Below, piece after piece: positions 42,531 to 51,304 of a stretch of DNA of 64,000 nucleotides. Every line of letters begins with the position of its first letter. Position 1 is the first letter of the stretch. The stretch spans positions 992,001-1,056,000 of the forward strand of contig NZ_CP031013.1 of NCBI RefSeq assembly GCF_003711205.1, given 5' to 3'. Below the pieces are notes generated by a model, which ran no database searches, was not told where the DNA came from, and was given only the letters and a program-made list of their open reading frames with translations. This DNA is from Polaromonas sp. SP1 (GTDB lineage Bacteria; Pseudomonadota; Gammaproteobacteria; Burkholderiales; Burkholderiaceae_C). Both the position numbers and the translations under genes were made by a program.

Positions 42531-43232
42531 TTATCTACCGCCAAAGATGGCGGTGCCTACACGCACCATCGTGCTGCCCGAATGGATCGCTGCTTCCAGA
42601 TCGGCTGTCATGCCCATCGACAAGGTGTCCATGGGCGCAGGCAACGCGCCAGAGGCGTTTATCTCATCAAACAGGGCCCTGGCCCGCGCGTGGACTGCAC
42701 ATGCCGCTACAAAATCAATAGCAGGCTCCGGAATCGACATCAAGCCGCGCAGCACCAGATTCGGCAGCTGCGCCACCTCTTGCGCCAGCGCCATCACTTC
42801 ATCCGGCGCCACACCTGACTTGTTGGCGCCGCCGTCGACATTGACCTGCAGGCAGACCTGCAGGGGCGGCAGCCCGGGCGGGCGCTGCTCGCTCAGGCGC
42901 TGGGCGATTTTGAGGCGGTCCACCGACTGCACCCAGTCAAAGTGCTCGGCCACCAGGCGGGTCTTGTTGCTTTGTATCGGGCCTATGCAGTGCCACTCCA
43001 GCGCCGGCACGCCGGGCTGGCCGCGCAGCGCCAGGATCTTCTCCACGCCCTCGGCAATGTAGTTTTCGCCAAAGGCCCGCTGGCCGTCAGAGGCCGCCTC
43101 CGCCACGGCGCCGGCGCCAAAGGTTTTGGAGACGGCGAGCAGCCGCACGGTGGCCGGGTGGCGGTTGGCGGCGAAGCAGGCCGTGGTTATCCGGTCACGG
43201 ACAAGCTGGAGATTGCACACAATCGTGGTCAT
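42531..43232 (-). CDS. yggS: YggS family pyridoxal-phosphate homeostasis protein
   Basis: The protein has 233 residues. The PLP-lysine region is VRLLAVSKTFGAGAV, followed by AFGENYIAEGVEKI, EWHCIGPIQSNKTR, SVDRLKIAQRL, QVNVDGGANKSGV and LSMGMTADLEAAIHSGSTMVRVG near the phosphate site. Proteins of this family bind PLP and keep its level in balance, without known catalysis. Residues about 170-189 (AIDFVAACAVHARARALFDE) are longer and more variable than usual and may come from a dispersed repeat. It is divergent from pilT with 49 bp between starts. Confidence 0.9.
   Translation of the reverse strand: MTTIVCNLQLVRDRITTACFAANRHPATVRLLAVSKTFGAGAVAEAASDGQRAFGENYIAEGVEKILALRGQPGVPALEWHCIGPIQSNKTRLVAEHFDWVQSVDRLKIAQRLSEQRPPGLPPLQVCLQVNVDGGANKSGVAPDEVMALAQEVAQLPNLVLRGLMSIPEPAIDFVAACAVHARARALFDEINASGALPAPMDTLSMGMTADLEAAIHSGSTMVRVGTAIFGGR
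42662..42724. repeat. Possible decayed dispersed repeat in yggS
   Basis: The right half, GACTGCACATGCCGCTAC with AAAATCAATAGC, aligns with the putA copy at 40500 (GCTTGCACTTACAGCTATC with GATTTAATAGC). The left half is poorly conserved. It is the weakest member of the family. Confidence 0.35.
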
Positions 43233-43281
43233 AATCGAACTGTAAACTTAGTTTCAAAACCATTTTCAGAGGGTCATTGGG

Positions 43282-44325
43282 ATGGATATCACGCAGCTGC
43301 TGGCTTTTAGCGTCAAGAACAAGGCGTCTGACTTGCATTTGTCGGCAGGCTTGCCCCCCATGATCCGGGTCCACGGCGATGTGCGGCGCATCAACATCGA
43401 CCCGCTGGACCACAAGCAGGTGCATTCCATGGTGTACGACATCATGAACGACACCCAGCGCAAGACGTATGAAGAATTCCTGGAAGTCGACTTTTCCTTT
43501 GAGATCGACGGGCTGGCCCGCTTTCGCGTCAATGCCTTCAACCAGAACCGCGGCGCCGGCGCCGTGCTGCGGACCATTCCGTCCAAGATCCTGACGCTGG
43601 AGCAGCTCAACGCCCCCAAGATTTTTGGCGACCTGGCCATGAAACCGCGCGGCATGGTGCTGGTGACCGGGCCTACCGGCTCGGGCAAGTCCACCACGCT
43701 GGCGGCCATGGTCAACTTTTTGAACGAAAACGAGTACGGCCACATCCTCACGGTGGAAGACCCGATCGAGTTCGTACACGAATCCAAAAAATGCCTGATC
43801 AACCAGCGTGAAGTCGGCCCGCACACGCTGAGCTTTAACGCCGCGCTGAAATCCGCGCTTCGCGAAGATCCGGACGCCATCCTGGTGGGCGAAATGCGCG
43901 ACCTGGAAACGATTCGCCTGGCCATGTCGGCCGCTGAAACCGGCCACCTTGTGTTCGGCACGCTGCACACCTCCAGCGCCGCCAAAACCATCGACCGGAT
44001 CATCGACGTGTTCCCGGCCGAAGAAAAGGAAATGATCCGCTCCATGCTGTCGGAGTCTCTACAGGCCGTGATCTCGCAGACGCTGTGCAAAACCAAGGAC
44101 GGCGCAGGCCGCGTGGCGGCGCACGAGATCATGCTGGGCACCAGCGCCATCCGCAACCTGATCCGCGAAGCCAAGGTTGCGCAGATGTACTCGTCCATCC
44201 AGACCGGCAACAGCGTGGGCATGCAGACGCTGGACCAGAATTTGACCGAGCTGGTCAAACGCAATGTCATATCGGCCGCCGAAGCGCGCGGCAAAGCCAA
44301 AATCCCCGAGAACTTCCCAGGCTAA
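43282..44325 (+). CDS. pilT: Type IV pilus retraction ATPase PilT
   Basis: The protein has 347 residues. An N-terminal PAS-like domain (1-110; KNKASDLHLSAGLPPMIRVH) precedes the secretion ATPase core with Walker A GPTGSGKST (from about 130), the Asp box, Walker B (AILVGEMRD) and the His box (ETGHLVFGTLHTSSA). AIRNLIREAK is the family's C-terminal motif. PilT depolymerises pilin during twitching. It is followed 53 bp later by pilU, with which it probably forms an operon. Confidence 0.95.
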   Translation: MDITQLLAFSVKNKASDLHLSAGLPPMIRVHGDVRRINIDPLDHKQVHSMVYDIMNDTQRKTYEEFLEVDFSFEIDGLARFRVNAFNQNRGAGAVLRTIPSKILTLEQLNAPKIFGDLAMKPRGMVLVTGPTGSGKSTTLAAMVNFLNENEYGHILTVEDPIEFVHESKKCLINQREVGPHTLSFNAALKSALREDPDAILVGEMRDLETIRLAMSAAETGHLVFGTLHTSSAAKTIDRIIDVFPAEEKEMIRSMLSESLQAVISQTLCKTKDGAGRVAAHEIMLGTSAIRNLIREAKVAQMYSSIQTGNSVGMQTLDQNLTELVKRNVISAAEARGKAKIPENFPG

Positions 44326-44378
44326 TCCAGTCCGCCGTCTTTCCGTTGACCACAGAATCTGTTTGAAAGGAGTCGCAA

Positions 44379-45515
44379 ATGGAACGCGACCAGGCCAGTA
44401 AATTCATCAACGACTTGCTCAAACTGATGGTCAGCCGTAACGGCAGTGACTTGTTCATCACGGGCGACTTCCCGCCGGCCATGAAGGTCGACGGCAAGGT
44501 GACCAAGGTGTCGCCGCAGCCGCTGAACGCCGGGCACACGCTGGCGCTGGCCCGTTCCATCATGAACGACAAACAGGCGGCCGAGTTTGAGCGCACCAAG
44601 GAATGCAATTTCGCCATCTCGCCGCCGGGCGTGGGGCGTTTCCGGGTCAATGCCTTCATCCAGCAGGGCAAGGTCGGCATGGTGATGCGGACGATTCCCG
44701 CGACCCTGCCCACCATCGATGGCCTGGGAGTGCCCCAGGTGCTCAAGGAAGTCGTCATGAGCAAGCGCGGCCTGACCATCCTGGTCGGCTCCACCGGCTC
44801 GGGCAAGTCCACCACGCTGGCCGCCATGGTCGACTGGCGCAACGAGCAGTCTTACGGCCACATCATCACGATTGAAGACCCGGTGGAGTTTGTGCACGCG
44901 CACAAGAACTGCGTGATCACCCAGCGTGAAGTGGGCCTGGACACCGACAGCTGGGAAGCCGCCCTGAAAAACACGCTGCGCCAGGCGCCCGACGTGATTT
45001 TGATGGGTGAGATCCGCGACCGCGAAACCATGGAACACGCCATCGCATTCGCCGAAACCGGCCACCTTTGCCTGGCCACCCTGCACGCCAACAGCGCCAA
45101 CCAGGCGCTGGACCGCGTGATCAACTTCTTCCCCGAAGAGCGCCGCACGCAGCTGCTGATGGACTTGTCGCTCAATCTCAAGGCCATGATCTCGCAGCGC
45201 CTGGTCCCCAAGCAGGACGGCAAGGGCCGTTTTGCCGCGGTCGAGGTGATGTTGAACTCGCCGCTGATCTCCGACCTGATCTTCAAGGGCGAAGTCTCCG
45301 AGATCAAGGAGATCATGAAAAAGAGCCGCAACCTGGGCATGCAGACCTTCGACCAGGCGCTGTACGACGCGTTCGAGAGCCACTTCATCACGTATGAAGA
45401 CGCACTGCGCAATGCCGACTCGGTGAACGATTTGCGCCTGCAGATCAAGCTCAACTCCCAACGCGCCAAATCGACCGACCTGTCGGCAGGCACCGAGAAC
45501 TTCGCCATCGTCTAA
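44379..45515 (+). CDS. pilU: Type IV pilus accessory retraction ATPase PilU
   Basis: The protein has 378 residues. Walker A GSTGSGKST (from about 137), Walker B (DVILMGEIRDRETM) and ETGHLCLATLHANSANQAL are intact. It is longer than PilT at the C-terminus, as is usual for PilU. PilU supports PilT-driven retraction under load. An RBS (GAAAGGAG) precedes the ATG. A strong hairpin follows the stop codon. Confidence 0.93.
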   Translation: MERDQASKFINDLLKLMVSRNGSDLFITGDFPPAMKVDGKVTKVSPQPLNAGHTLALARSIMNDKQAAEFERTKECNFAISPPGVGRFRVNAFIQQGKVGMVMRTIPATLPTIDGLGVPQVLKEVVMSKRGLTILVGSTGSGKSTTLAAMVDWRNEQSYGHIITIEDPVEFVHAHKNCVITQREVGLDTDSWEAALKNTLRQAPDVILMGEIRDRETMEHAIAFAETGHLCLATLHANSANQALDRVINFFPEERRTQLLMDLSLNLKAMISQRLVPKQDGKGRFAAVEVMLNSPLISDLIFKGEVSEIKEIMKKSRNLGMQTFDQALYDAFESHFITYEDALRNADSVNDLRLQIKLNSQRAKSTDLSAGTENFAIV

Positions 45516-45521
45516 AGCACG

Positions 45522-45550
45522 CCGCCGGCCTGGCAACACGCCGGCGGTTT
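45522..45550 (+). terminator. Rho-independent-like terminator after pilU
   Basis: CCGCCGGC (45522-45529), a 10-base loop and GCCGGCGG (45540-45547) form a perfect 8-bp GC stem followed by TTTG. It starts 7 bp after the pilU stop. Confidence 0.65.
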
Positions 45551-45603
45551 GATGGGCGCAGCTGTTTCCGCCATTTCCTTTGTCACTCTCTTCCCACCAT
45601 CCC

Positions 45604-46518
45604 ATGTCCAGCACCGCCCCCAAAACCTACGAACCCTCCACCGCCCGCAAAGTCGCCTTCCTGGGCCTTGGCGTCATGGGCTATCCCATGGCCGGCCACC
45701 TGGCGCTGGCCGGCCACCGGGTCACGGTCTATAACCGCAGCCCCGCCAAGGCCGAAGCCTGGTGCGCAGAATTCGCCGCCACGGCCACCCCCGCGCACGC
45801 CCCGCTGCCGCGCCTGGCGGCGGCCGATGCCGACATCGTGTTTTGCTGCGTGGGCAACGACGATGACCTGCGCTCCGTCACGCTGGGCCCCGATGGTGCG
45901 TTTGCCGGCATGAAACGCGGCGCGATTTTTGTCGACCACACCACGGCCTCGGCCGATGTGGCGCGCGAACTCAACGCCGCCGCCGCCAGGCTCGGCCTGC
46001 AGTTCATCGACGGGCCGGTGTCCGGCGGCCAGGCCGGCGCACAGAACGGCGCACTCACCGTGATGTGCGGTGGCGATGCGGCGGCGTTTGACACCGTGAA
46101 ACCCGTCGGCATGGCGTTTTCAAAAGCCTTCACCCTGATGGGTGAAAGCGGCGCGGGCCAGCTCACCAAGATGGTCAACCAGATCTGCATTGCCGGGCTG
46201 GTGCAAGGCCTGAGTGAAGCCATCGCCTTTGGCCAGAAGGCCGGGCTGGATGTGAACCAGGTGCTCGACGTGATCGGCAAGGGCGCGGCGCAAAGCTGGC
46301 AGCTCGACAACCGCGGCAAGACCATGGTGGCCGACAAGTTTGACTTCGGTTTTGCCGTCGACTGGATGCGCAAGGACCTGGGCCTGGTGCTGGACGAGGC
46401 CAAACGCAACGGCGCCCGCTTGCCGGTAACGGCGCTGGTCGACCAGTTTTATGCCGACGTGCAGGCCATGGGCGGCCAGCGCTGGGATACCTCTAGCCTG
46501 ATCAAGCGGCTGAAATAA
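45604..46518 (+). CDS. NAD(P)-dependent beta-hydroxyacid dehydrogenase
   Basis: The protein has 304 residues from the ATG at 45604, with a 15-residue extension before the Rossmann start VAFLGLGVMGYPMAGHL. Other family marks are VYNRSPAKAEAW, the substrate motif DGPVSGGQAGAQNGAL, and the catalytic Lys region GAGQLTKMVNQICIAGL. This is the 3-hydroxyisobutyrate / tartronate-semialdehyde reductase family; the substrate is not fixed by sequence. It is followed by a bidirectional terminator. Confidence 0.88.
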   Translation: MSSTAPKTYEPSTARKVAFLGLGVMGYPMAGHLALAGHRVTVYNRSPAKAEAWCAEFAATATPAHAPLPRLAAADADIVFCCVGNDDDLRSVTLGPDGAFAGMKRGAIFVDHTTASADVARELNAAAARLGLQFIDGPVSGGQAGAQNGALTVMCGGDAAAFDTVKPVGMAFSKAFTLMGESGAGQLTKMVNQICIAGLVQGLSEAIAFGQKAGLDVNQVLDVIGKGAAQSWQLDNRGKTMVADKFDFGFAVDWMRKDLGLVLDEAKRNGARLPVTALVDQFYADVQAMGGQRWDTSSLIKRLK

Positions 46519-46536
46519 GCCGTCCAGAACAAAGCC

Positions 46537-46567
46537 AAAAAAAGGCGCCGATGAGGCGCCTTTTTCT
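46537..46567. terminator. Bidirectional terminator between convergent genes
   Basis: AAAAAAAGGCGCC (46537-46549), loop GATGA, and GGCGCCTTTTTC (46555-46566) make a GC stem flanked by A-run and T-run, so it works on both strands. It lies between the dehydrogenase gene and dolP. Confidence 0.85.
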
Positions 46568-46593
46568 TTGAGCAAAAGCTCGAGGGGGAAGTA

Positions 46594-47253
46594 TCAGCCG
46601 CCTGCGGGTTTGGCCTGGGCGGCCGGCGCTGCGGGTTTTGAAGGCAGCATGCGGGCCAGCTCTTCTTCGCTGATGATTTCAAAAATCCGGACAACCTTTT
46701 GCACGCCGGGTGTTGAACGCACCACTTCGGTGGCGCGATCGGCCTCGCGCTGCGTGACGCGGCCCAGGATGTAAGTCGTGCCGCGCTCCGTCGTCACCTT
46801 GAAGGCGTTGGACGACAGGTCGCGCGCGTCCACCAGCATGGCCTTCACGCGGCCGGTGACCAGCGTGTCGGACGAACGCTGCGTCAGCGTCGAGTTGCCC
46901 ATCACGGCCAGGTCGTTCACCACCGAGTTCACGTTCTCGACGCGCGAAACAATCTGCTCCACCAGCTGCTTGTCTTGTGCGGTGGGCACTTCGCCCGTCA
47001 GCAGCACCTGGCGGTTGTAGCTGGTCAGGTTGACGTGCACACGCTCACCCACGTTGCTGCGGATCCGGCTGGTGGCACGCAGCTCAATGCCTTCGTCTTC
47101 CAGCTGCGCACCGGACGTGCGGCGGTCGGTCGCAACCAGCGCGCCGCCGGCAACACCGCCCACCACCAGCGGGAAGCAGGCCGTCAGGGTGCCGCCGATC
47201 AAAGCCGAGACACCGATGGCCAAAGTCAGCCGTTTCAACGAAGCAAATTTCAT
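46594..47253 (-). CDS. dolP: BON-domain outer-membrane lipoprotein, DolP/YraP-like
   Basis: The protein has 219 residues from the ATG at 47253 (RBS CAGGAG). A lipobox LTAC lies near residue 26. Two BON domains occupy about 60-125 and 135-200 ([53 protein letters not shown]). DolP binds anionic phospholipid at division sites and supports outer-membrane integrity and BAM function. Its ATG overlaps the diaA stop (ATGA). The gene order yraN-diaA-dolP matches that of E. coli. Confidence 0.88.
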   Translation of the reverse strand: MKFASLKRLTLAIGVSALIGGTLTACFPLVVGGVAGGALVATDRRTSGAQLEDEGIELRATSRIRSNVGERVHVNLTSYNRQVLLTGEVPTAQDKQLVEQIVSRVENVNSVVNDLAVMGNSTLTQRSSDTLVTGRVKAMLVDARDLSSNAFKVTTERGTTYILGRVTQREADRATEVVRSTPGVQKVVRIFEIISEEELARMLPSKPAAPAAQAKPAGG

Positions 47254-47849
47254 ACAGAGTTCTCCTGGTCGCCAAGTAACTGGGTGTCCACGCCATCGCA
47301 AATGCAATGCAGGACAAGAAGATGCACTTCCTGGATGCGCGCGGTTCGCTCATGCGGCACACAGATATGCACGTCGGTCTCGCGCAGGGCATGCGTCATC
47401 TTGCCGCCGCCCCGCCCTGTCAGCGCCACCACCGTCATCTCGCGCTCATGCGCGGCCTCGATGGCGGCCAACACGTTGGCTGAATTGCCGCTGGTGCTGA
47501 TGGCCAGCAACACGTCGCCGGCGCCGCCCAGGGCACGCACCTGCTTGGAGAAGATGACCGTGAAGTCGTAGTCGTTGGCAATCGCCGTGAGGATGGAGCT
47601 GTCGGTCGTCAGCGCGATCGCGCCCAGCTCGGGCCGCTCGCGTTCATAGCGCCCCACAAACTCCGCCGCGAAATGCTGCGCATCCGCCGCCGAGCCCCCG
47701 TTGCCGCAAGCCAGCACCTTGCCGCCGCTGGTCACACTGGCCAGGATGGCCTGCACGGCCGCCGCAATCGGCTTGGAAAGCACTTGCGCCGCCTGGTATT
47801 TCAGGTCGGCGCTGTCAATAAACTGCTGTTCAATACGTTGTTCAAGCAT
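47250..47849 (-). CDS. diaA: SIS-domain protein, DiaA/GmhA-like
   Basis: The protein has 199 residues. It is a SIS-fold protein with [56 protein letters not shown] and [13 protein letters not shown]. These fit both phosphoheptose isomerase GmhA and the DnaA-binding initiator protein DiaA. The neighbours yraN and dolP are those of E. coli diaA (yraO), which favours DiaA, but heptose isomerase activity cannot be excluded. Confidence 0.82.
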   Translation of the reverse strand: MLEQRIEQQFIDSADLKYQAAQVLSKPIAAAVQAILASVTSGGKVLACGNGGSAADAQHFAAEFVGRYERERPELGAIALTTDSSILTAIANDYDFTVIFSKQVRALGGAGDVLLAISTSGNSANVLAAIEAAHEREMTVVALTGRGGGKMTHALRETDVHICVPHERTARIQEVHLLVLHCICDGVDTQLLGDQENSV

Positions 47850-48084
47850 GGCGCCAATGATAGCGGGTCATGATTGCCCTTAGTCATTGGCCTTGTGTTG
47901 CGGCCGCTGAGGCCTGGCGATTGTCTATATGAATCAAAGACTTACAGGGCTTGCAAGACCACATGCCGCTGGGCTTGATTTGTGAGTCTTTGTTTGCAGG
48001 CAATTCCGCAAGCTGCGTCTCCCCAGGTCGGCGGCCTCGCTCATATATAGAGGAGATTGAATCGCAGCAGCAAGCCGCGCGCAC
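47850..48084. other. Intergenic region with a 12-bp inverted repeat
   Basis: Between the diaA start and the yraN stop there are 235 bp without a convincing gene. CAAAGACTTACA (47935-47946) pairs with TGTGAGTCTTTG (47981-47992), with one wobble. Between the arms are the direct repeats GGGCTTGCA and GGGCTTGAT. It could fold as a structured leader of diaA or a small RNA. Confidence 0.4.
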
Positions 48085-48552
48085 TCAGGAGGCATCAAAA
48101 GCCCCCGGCAGCCATTCGATGTCGGCGCCTGCCCCCTGGCCGAGCGCGCCGTTGACGAGCACCACGTCAAAGCGGCACGGCGGAGGGCTGCCAAAGCGCA
48201 TCAGGTAGTGGCGCGCGGCGAGGATGATGCGCTGCTGCTTGACGGTGCCTATGCTGGCGGCCGCGCCGCCGTGCAGGTCGCCGCTGCGCTGGCGCACTTC
48301 CACAAACACCAGCGTGCCGTCGGGGGCGCGCATGACGAGGTCGATCTCGCCGCCGCCGCGGCCGGGCGTCCGATAATTGGTTTCGATGAGCTTGAGCCCG
48401 GCCCTGGCCAGGTGGACCAGCGCCGCGGCCTCGGCGGCGTCACCGCGCGACTTGGTGGTAACCTGAGCCGGCACGGCTTTGGCAACCTCTTTGGCCGCCT
48501 TTTTGGCGCCGCCGGCATCGCCGCACGCAACCTGTTTTCTGGAAAACCACAT
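48085..48552 (-). CDS. yraN: YraN family (UPF0102) endonuclease-like protein
   Basis: The protein has 155 residues. After a 35-residue Lys/Ala-rich extension comes the YraN core: GDAAEAAALVHLARAGLKLI, ETNYRTPGRGGGEIDLVM and LVFVEVRQRSGDLHGG. The E-x(n)-EID-x(n)-EVR pattern is that of the restriction-endonuclease-like fold. Its cellular role is unknown. The ATG at 48552 abuts the start of rsmI on the other strand: the two start codons share one base pair. Confidence 0.87.
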   Translation of the reverse strand: MWFSRKQVACGDAGGAKKAAKEVAKAVPAQVTTKSRGDAAEAAALVHLARAGLKLIETNYRTPGRGGGEIDLVMRAPDGTLVFVEVRQRSGDLHGGAAASIGTVKQQRIILAARHYLMRFGSPPPCRFDVVLVNGALGQGAGADIEWLPGAFDAS

Positions 48553-49451
48553 TGAACGCTTCTTTCGACCTGGCACTGGATGCGGCACGCGCCGCAGCAG
48601 GCATGCAGCATTATCCGGAAAGCGCGCTGTATGTCGTGGCAACGCCGATCGGGAACCTGGCCGACATCAGCCTGCGCGCGCTGCAGGTGCTGCAGCTGGT
48701 CGATGCGATCGCCTGCGAAGACAAGCGCCATTCGCAGCCGCTGCTGCGCCAGTACGGCATCGACAAACCCTTGCTGGCCGTGCACGAACACAACGAAGCC
48801 CAGGCCGCCGGCCTGGTGATTGAACGGCTGCAGCGCGGCGAACGTGTGGCCTACGTGAGCGATGCCGGTACGCCGGCGGTGAGCGACCCCGGCGCGCGCC
48901 TGGTGGCCGCCGTGCGCGCGGCCGGGCTGGCGGTGATGCCGCTGCCGGGCGCCAGCAGCGTGACCACCGTGCTGAGCGTGGCGGGGCTGGGCAGCCCGGG
49001 CGGTGAGACCGGTTTTGTGTTTGCCGGTTTTTTGCCGAGCAAGGCGGGCGAGCGCGACCAGGCCATTGCCGCACTGCAGGCCGATGCGCGGGCGATTGTG
49101 ATTCTGGAAGCGCCGCACCGCATTGAAGCGCTGGCGCGTGCGATGGCCGTGCTGGGCGAACGCCCCGTTACCGTGGGGCGCGAGCTGACCAAACAGTTTG
49201 AAGAAATCGCGACGGTGCCCGCGCAGGACTTTGCCGCCTGGCTGGCCGCCGGCCCGCAGCGCACACGCGGCGAATTTGCGCTGGTGCTGCACCCTGCCGC
49301 ATTGGCCGAAAGCGCCGAAGACGGCACACGCGTGCTGCAGTTGCTGCTGGCCGAGCTGCCGCTGAAAACCGCGGTGAAGATTGCGGCCGACATCACCGGC
49401 GTGGGCCGCAACGAGCTTTACGACACCGCGCTGAAGCTGAAAAAAGAATGA
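48552..49451 (+). CDS. rsmI: 16S rRNA (cytidine-1402) 2'-O-methyltransferase
   Basis: The protein has 299 residues if TTG at 48552 is used, or 282 from the ATG at 48603. The longer form is favoured because NASFDLALDAARAAAG looks conserved and in frame. The SAM-binding tetrapyrrole-methylase fold is shown by LYVVATPIGNLADISLRAL, DAIACEDKRHS, VAYVSDAGTPAVSDPGARL and PLPGASSV. The enzyme methylates C1402 of 16S rRNA in the decoding centre. It is divergent from yraN, as in many proteobacteria. Confidence 0.92.
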   Translation: MNASFDLALDAARAAAGMQHYPESALYVVATPIGNLADISLRALQVLQLVDAIACEDKRHSQPLLRQYGIDKPLLAVHEHNEAQAAGLVIERLQRGERVAYVSDAGTPAVSDPGARLVAAVRAAGLAVMPLPGASSVTTVLSVAGLGSPGGETGFVFAGFLPSKAGERDQAIAALQADARAIVILEAPHRIEALARAMAVLGERPVTVGRELTKQFEEIATVPAQDFAAWLAAGPQRTRGEFALVLHPAALAESAEDGTRVLQLLLAELPLKTAVKIAADITGVGRNELYDTALKLKKE

Positions 49452-49458
49452 GCCCACC

Positions 49459-50691
49459 ATGAATCCGAATGCCGACGAACTCTGGCGCGCTCCCCGCTGG
49501 ACGCTGGCCGCCCTGCTGGCGGTGCTCGGCATGCTGGGCCCGTTTTCCATCGATACCTACATCCCGGCTTTTTCCGGCATCGCACAGTCGCTGGGCGCCA
49601 CGCCGGTGGAGATGCAGCAGACGCTGTCGGCCTACCTGTTCGGTTTTGCCTTCATGAATTTGTTTCACGGCGCGCTGGCCGACAGCTTCGGCCGCCGGCC
49701 GGTGGTGCTGTGGGGCATTGCGCTGTTCACGCTGGCGTCGGCCGGCTGCGCGCTGTCGCAAAGCATCGGGCAGCTGGTGTTCTTCCGGGCGGTGCAGGGT
49801 TTGTCGACGGGCGCGGGCATTGTGGTGTCGCGCGCGGTGATCCGCGACATGTACCCGCCGGCGCAGGCCCAGCAGGTGATGAGCCAGGTGACGATTTATT
49901 TCGGCGTGGCGCCTGCCCTGGCGCCCATCGTGGGCGGCTGGCTGTTTGTGCACCTGGGCTGGCACAGCATTTTCTGGTTTCTCACCGGCGTGGGGGCGGT
50001 GCTGTGGGCCACCAACTACCGCTTCCTGCCCGAGACACTGCCGCCGCTGGAGCGCCAGCCCTTTGAAGTGAAACACCTCATGCGGGGTTACTGGCAGCTG
50101 GGCTCCAGCCCGCGCTTTTTATTGCTGGCGCTGGCCAGCGGCGTGCCTTTCAACGGCATGTTTTTGTATGTGCTGTCGGCGCCGGCTTTTCTGGGGGACC
50201 ACCTGGCGCTGCAGCCCACGCAATTCTTCTGGTTTTTCCTGCTCACCATCACCGGCATCATGTCGGGCGCCTGGCTGAGCGGCCGGCTGGCGGGCAAGAT
50301 CGCGCCCAAGCAGCAGATCCGCCACGGCTTCGTGATCATGCTGGTGACGTCGGTGCTGAACCTGGCGGCGAACCTGTTTTTCACGCCGCATGTGTCGTGG
50401 GCACTGTTTCCGATTGCGGTGTTTGCCTTCGGCTGGGCGCTGATGGTGCCGGTGGTCACCCTGCTGGTGCTGGACCTGTACCCCGAGCGGCGCGGCATGG
50501 CCTCTTCGCTGCAGGCCTTTATCGGTTCGACGGCCAACGGCATCGTGGCCGGTATCGTCGCGCCGCTGGTGATGCACTCAACCCCCGCGCTGGCCGCGGT
50601 GTCGCTGGGCATGATGTGCATCGGGCTGGTGGCCTGGGCCTACCTGCACCACCGCTGGCCGGACATCGGCCGCCTGGCATCGCGCGACTAG
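49459..50691 (+). CDS. Bcr/CflA-type MFS multidrug transporter
   Basis: The protein has 410 residues with twelve predicted helices. The DHA1 Bcr/CflA signs are LGMLGPFSIDTYIPAFSGIA at helix 1, the motif A region GALADSFGRRPVVLWG, and motif C-like VVGGWLFVHLGW. Such proteins export drugs or small metabolites by proton antiport; the substrate is unknown. It follows rsmI by 8 bp, so the two may be cotranscribed. Confidence 0.88.
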   Translation: MNPNADELWRAPRWTLAALLAVLGMLGPFSIDTYIPAFSGIAQSLGATPVEMQQTLSAYLFGFAFMNLFHGALADSFGRRPVVLWGIALFTLASAGCALSQSIGQLVFFRAVQGLSTGAGIVVSRAVIRDMYPPAQAQQVMSQVTIYFGVAPALAPIVGGWLFVHLGWHSIFWFLTGVGAVLWATNYRFLPETLPPLERQPFEVKHLMRGYWQLGSSPRFLLLALASGVPFNGMFLYVLSAPAFLGDHLALQPTQFFWFFLLTITGIMSGAWLSGRLAGKIAPKQQIRHGFVIMLVTSVLNLAANLFFTPHVSWALFPIAVFAFGWALMVPVVTLLVLDLYPERRGMASSLQAFIGSTANGIVAGIVAPLVMHSTPALAAVSLGMMCIGLVAWAYLHHRWPDIGRLASRD

Positions 50692-50712
50692 GCTGCCAGC
50701 GCAATCAGTTTT

Positions 50713-51204
50713 TCAGTCCTTGTCGTCCCGGTTGGGGAAGTCAATGCCCTGGCCGGTGCGCTGCACGACGTTGTTGCCGTCCAGGTAGGCATAAAAAAAC
50801 ATGTTCATGATGTTGTCCTGCCAGCGGTAGGTCATGATGTCGCCCTGCCAGGAGGCGACATGGTCAATCGACGCGGGCCGGCCGAATTCGCGCTCCATGT
50901 CGGCGCGGCTCCACTGCCCCGGCTGGATCCTGGCGAACTCCGTGGGTGTCAGCACCTGCCGGGCAGACACCACCTTGCCTGCGGCATCCAGGTCCACCAT
51001 GTTGGCGAACCGGCCCAGGGGCTGGCCCGAGTACTGAAGCCGGGTCCCGGCAGCGAGGGGCACCACGCGTGTCGGTGCGCCATAGCTGACCAGCACCTCC
51101 TCGCGCGACATGCCGGGCTTGATGGACGTGAAAGCGCAGCCGGCCAGCAACAGCCCCGCTGCCGCCATTGCAATAAGACCTGAACGCAGATGAAAGGCTT
51201 TCAT
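50713..51204 (-). CDS. BamE/SmpA-like small lipoprotein
   Basis: The protein has 163 residues. A lipobox (LLLAGCAF, Cys near 22) is followed by FTSIKPGMSREEVLVSYGAP, the SmpA/OmlA-type start, and FGRPASIDHVASWQGDIMTYRW. The fold is that of the BamE family, but the second half differs, so it is probably a paralogue rather than BamE itself. The ATG has a good RBS (CAGGAG). It lies alone between the MFS transporter and an exonuclease gene. Confidence 0.75.
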   Translation of the reverse strand: MKAFHLRSGLIAMAAAGLLLAGCAFTSIKPGMSREEVLVSYGAPTRVVPLAAGTRLQYSGQPLGRFANMVDLDAAGKVVSARQVLTPTEFARIQPGQWSRADMEREFGRPASIDHVASWQGDIMTYRWQDNIMNMFFYAYLDGNNVVQRTGQGIDFPNRDDKD

Positions 51205-51304
51205 GGCGCACTCCTGAAAATGGGATGAATGAATCGGTGTGGATGGGATGTGAGACTTCCGCGCGCCGGGAACGTTCCCGGCCTGTTCCCGGCCTCTTCC
51301 CGGG

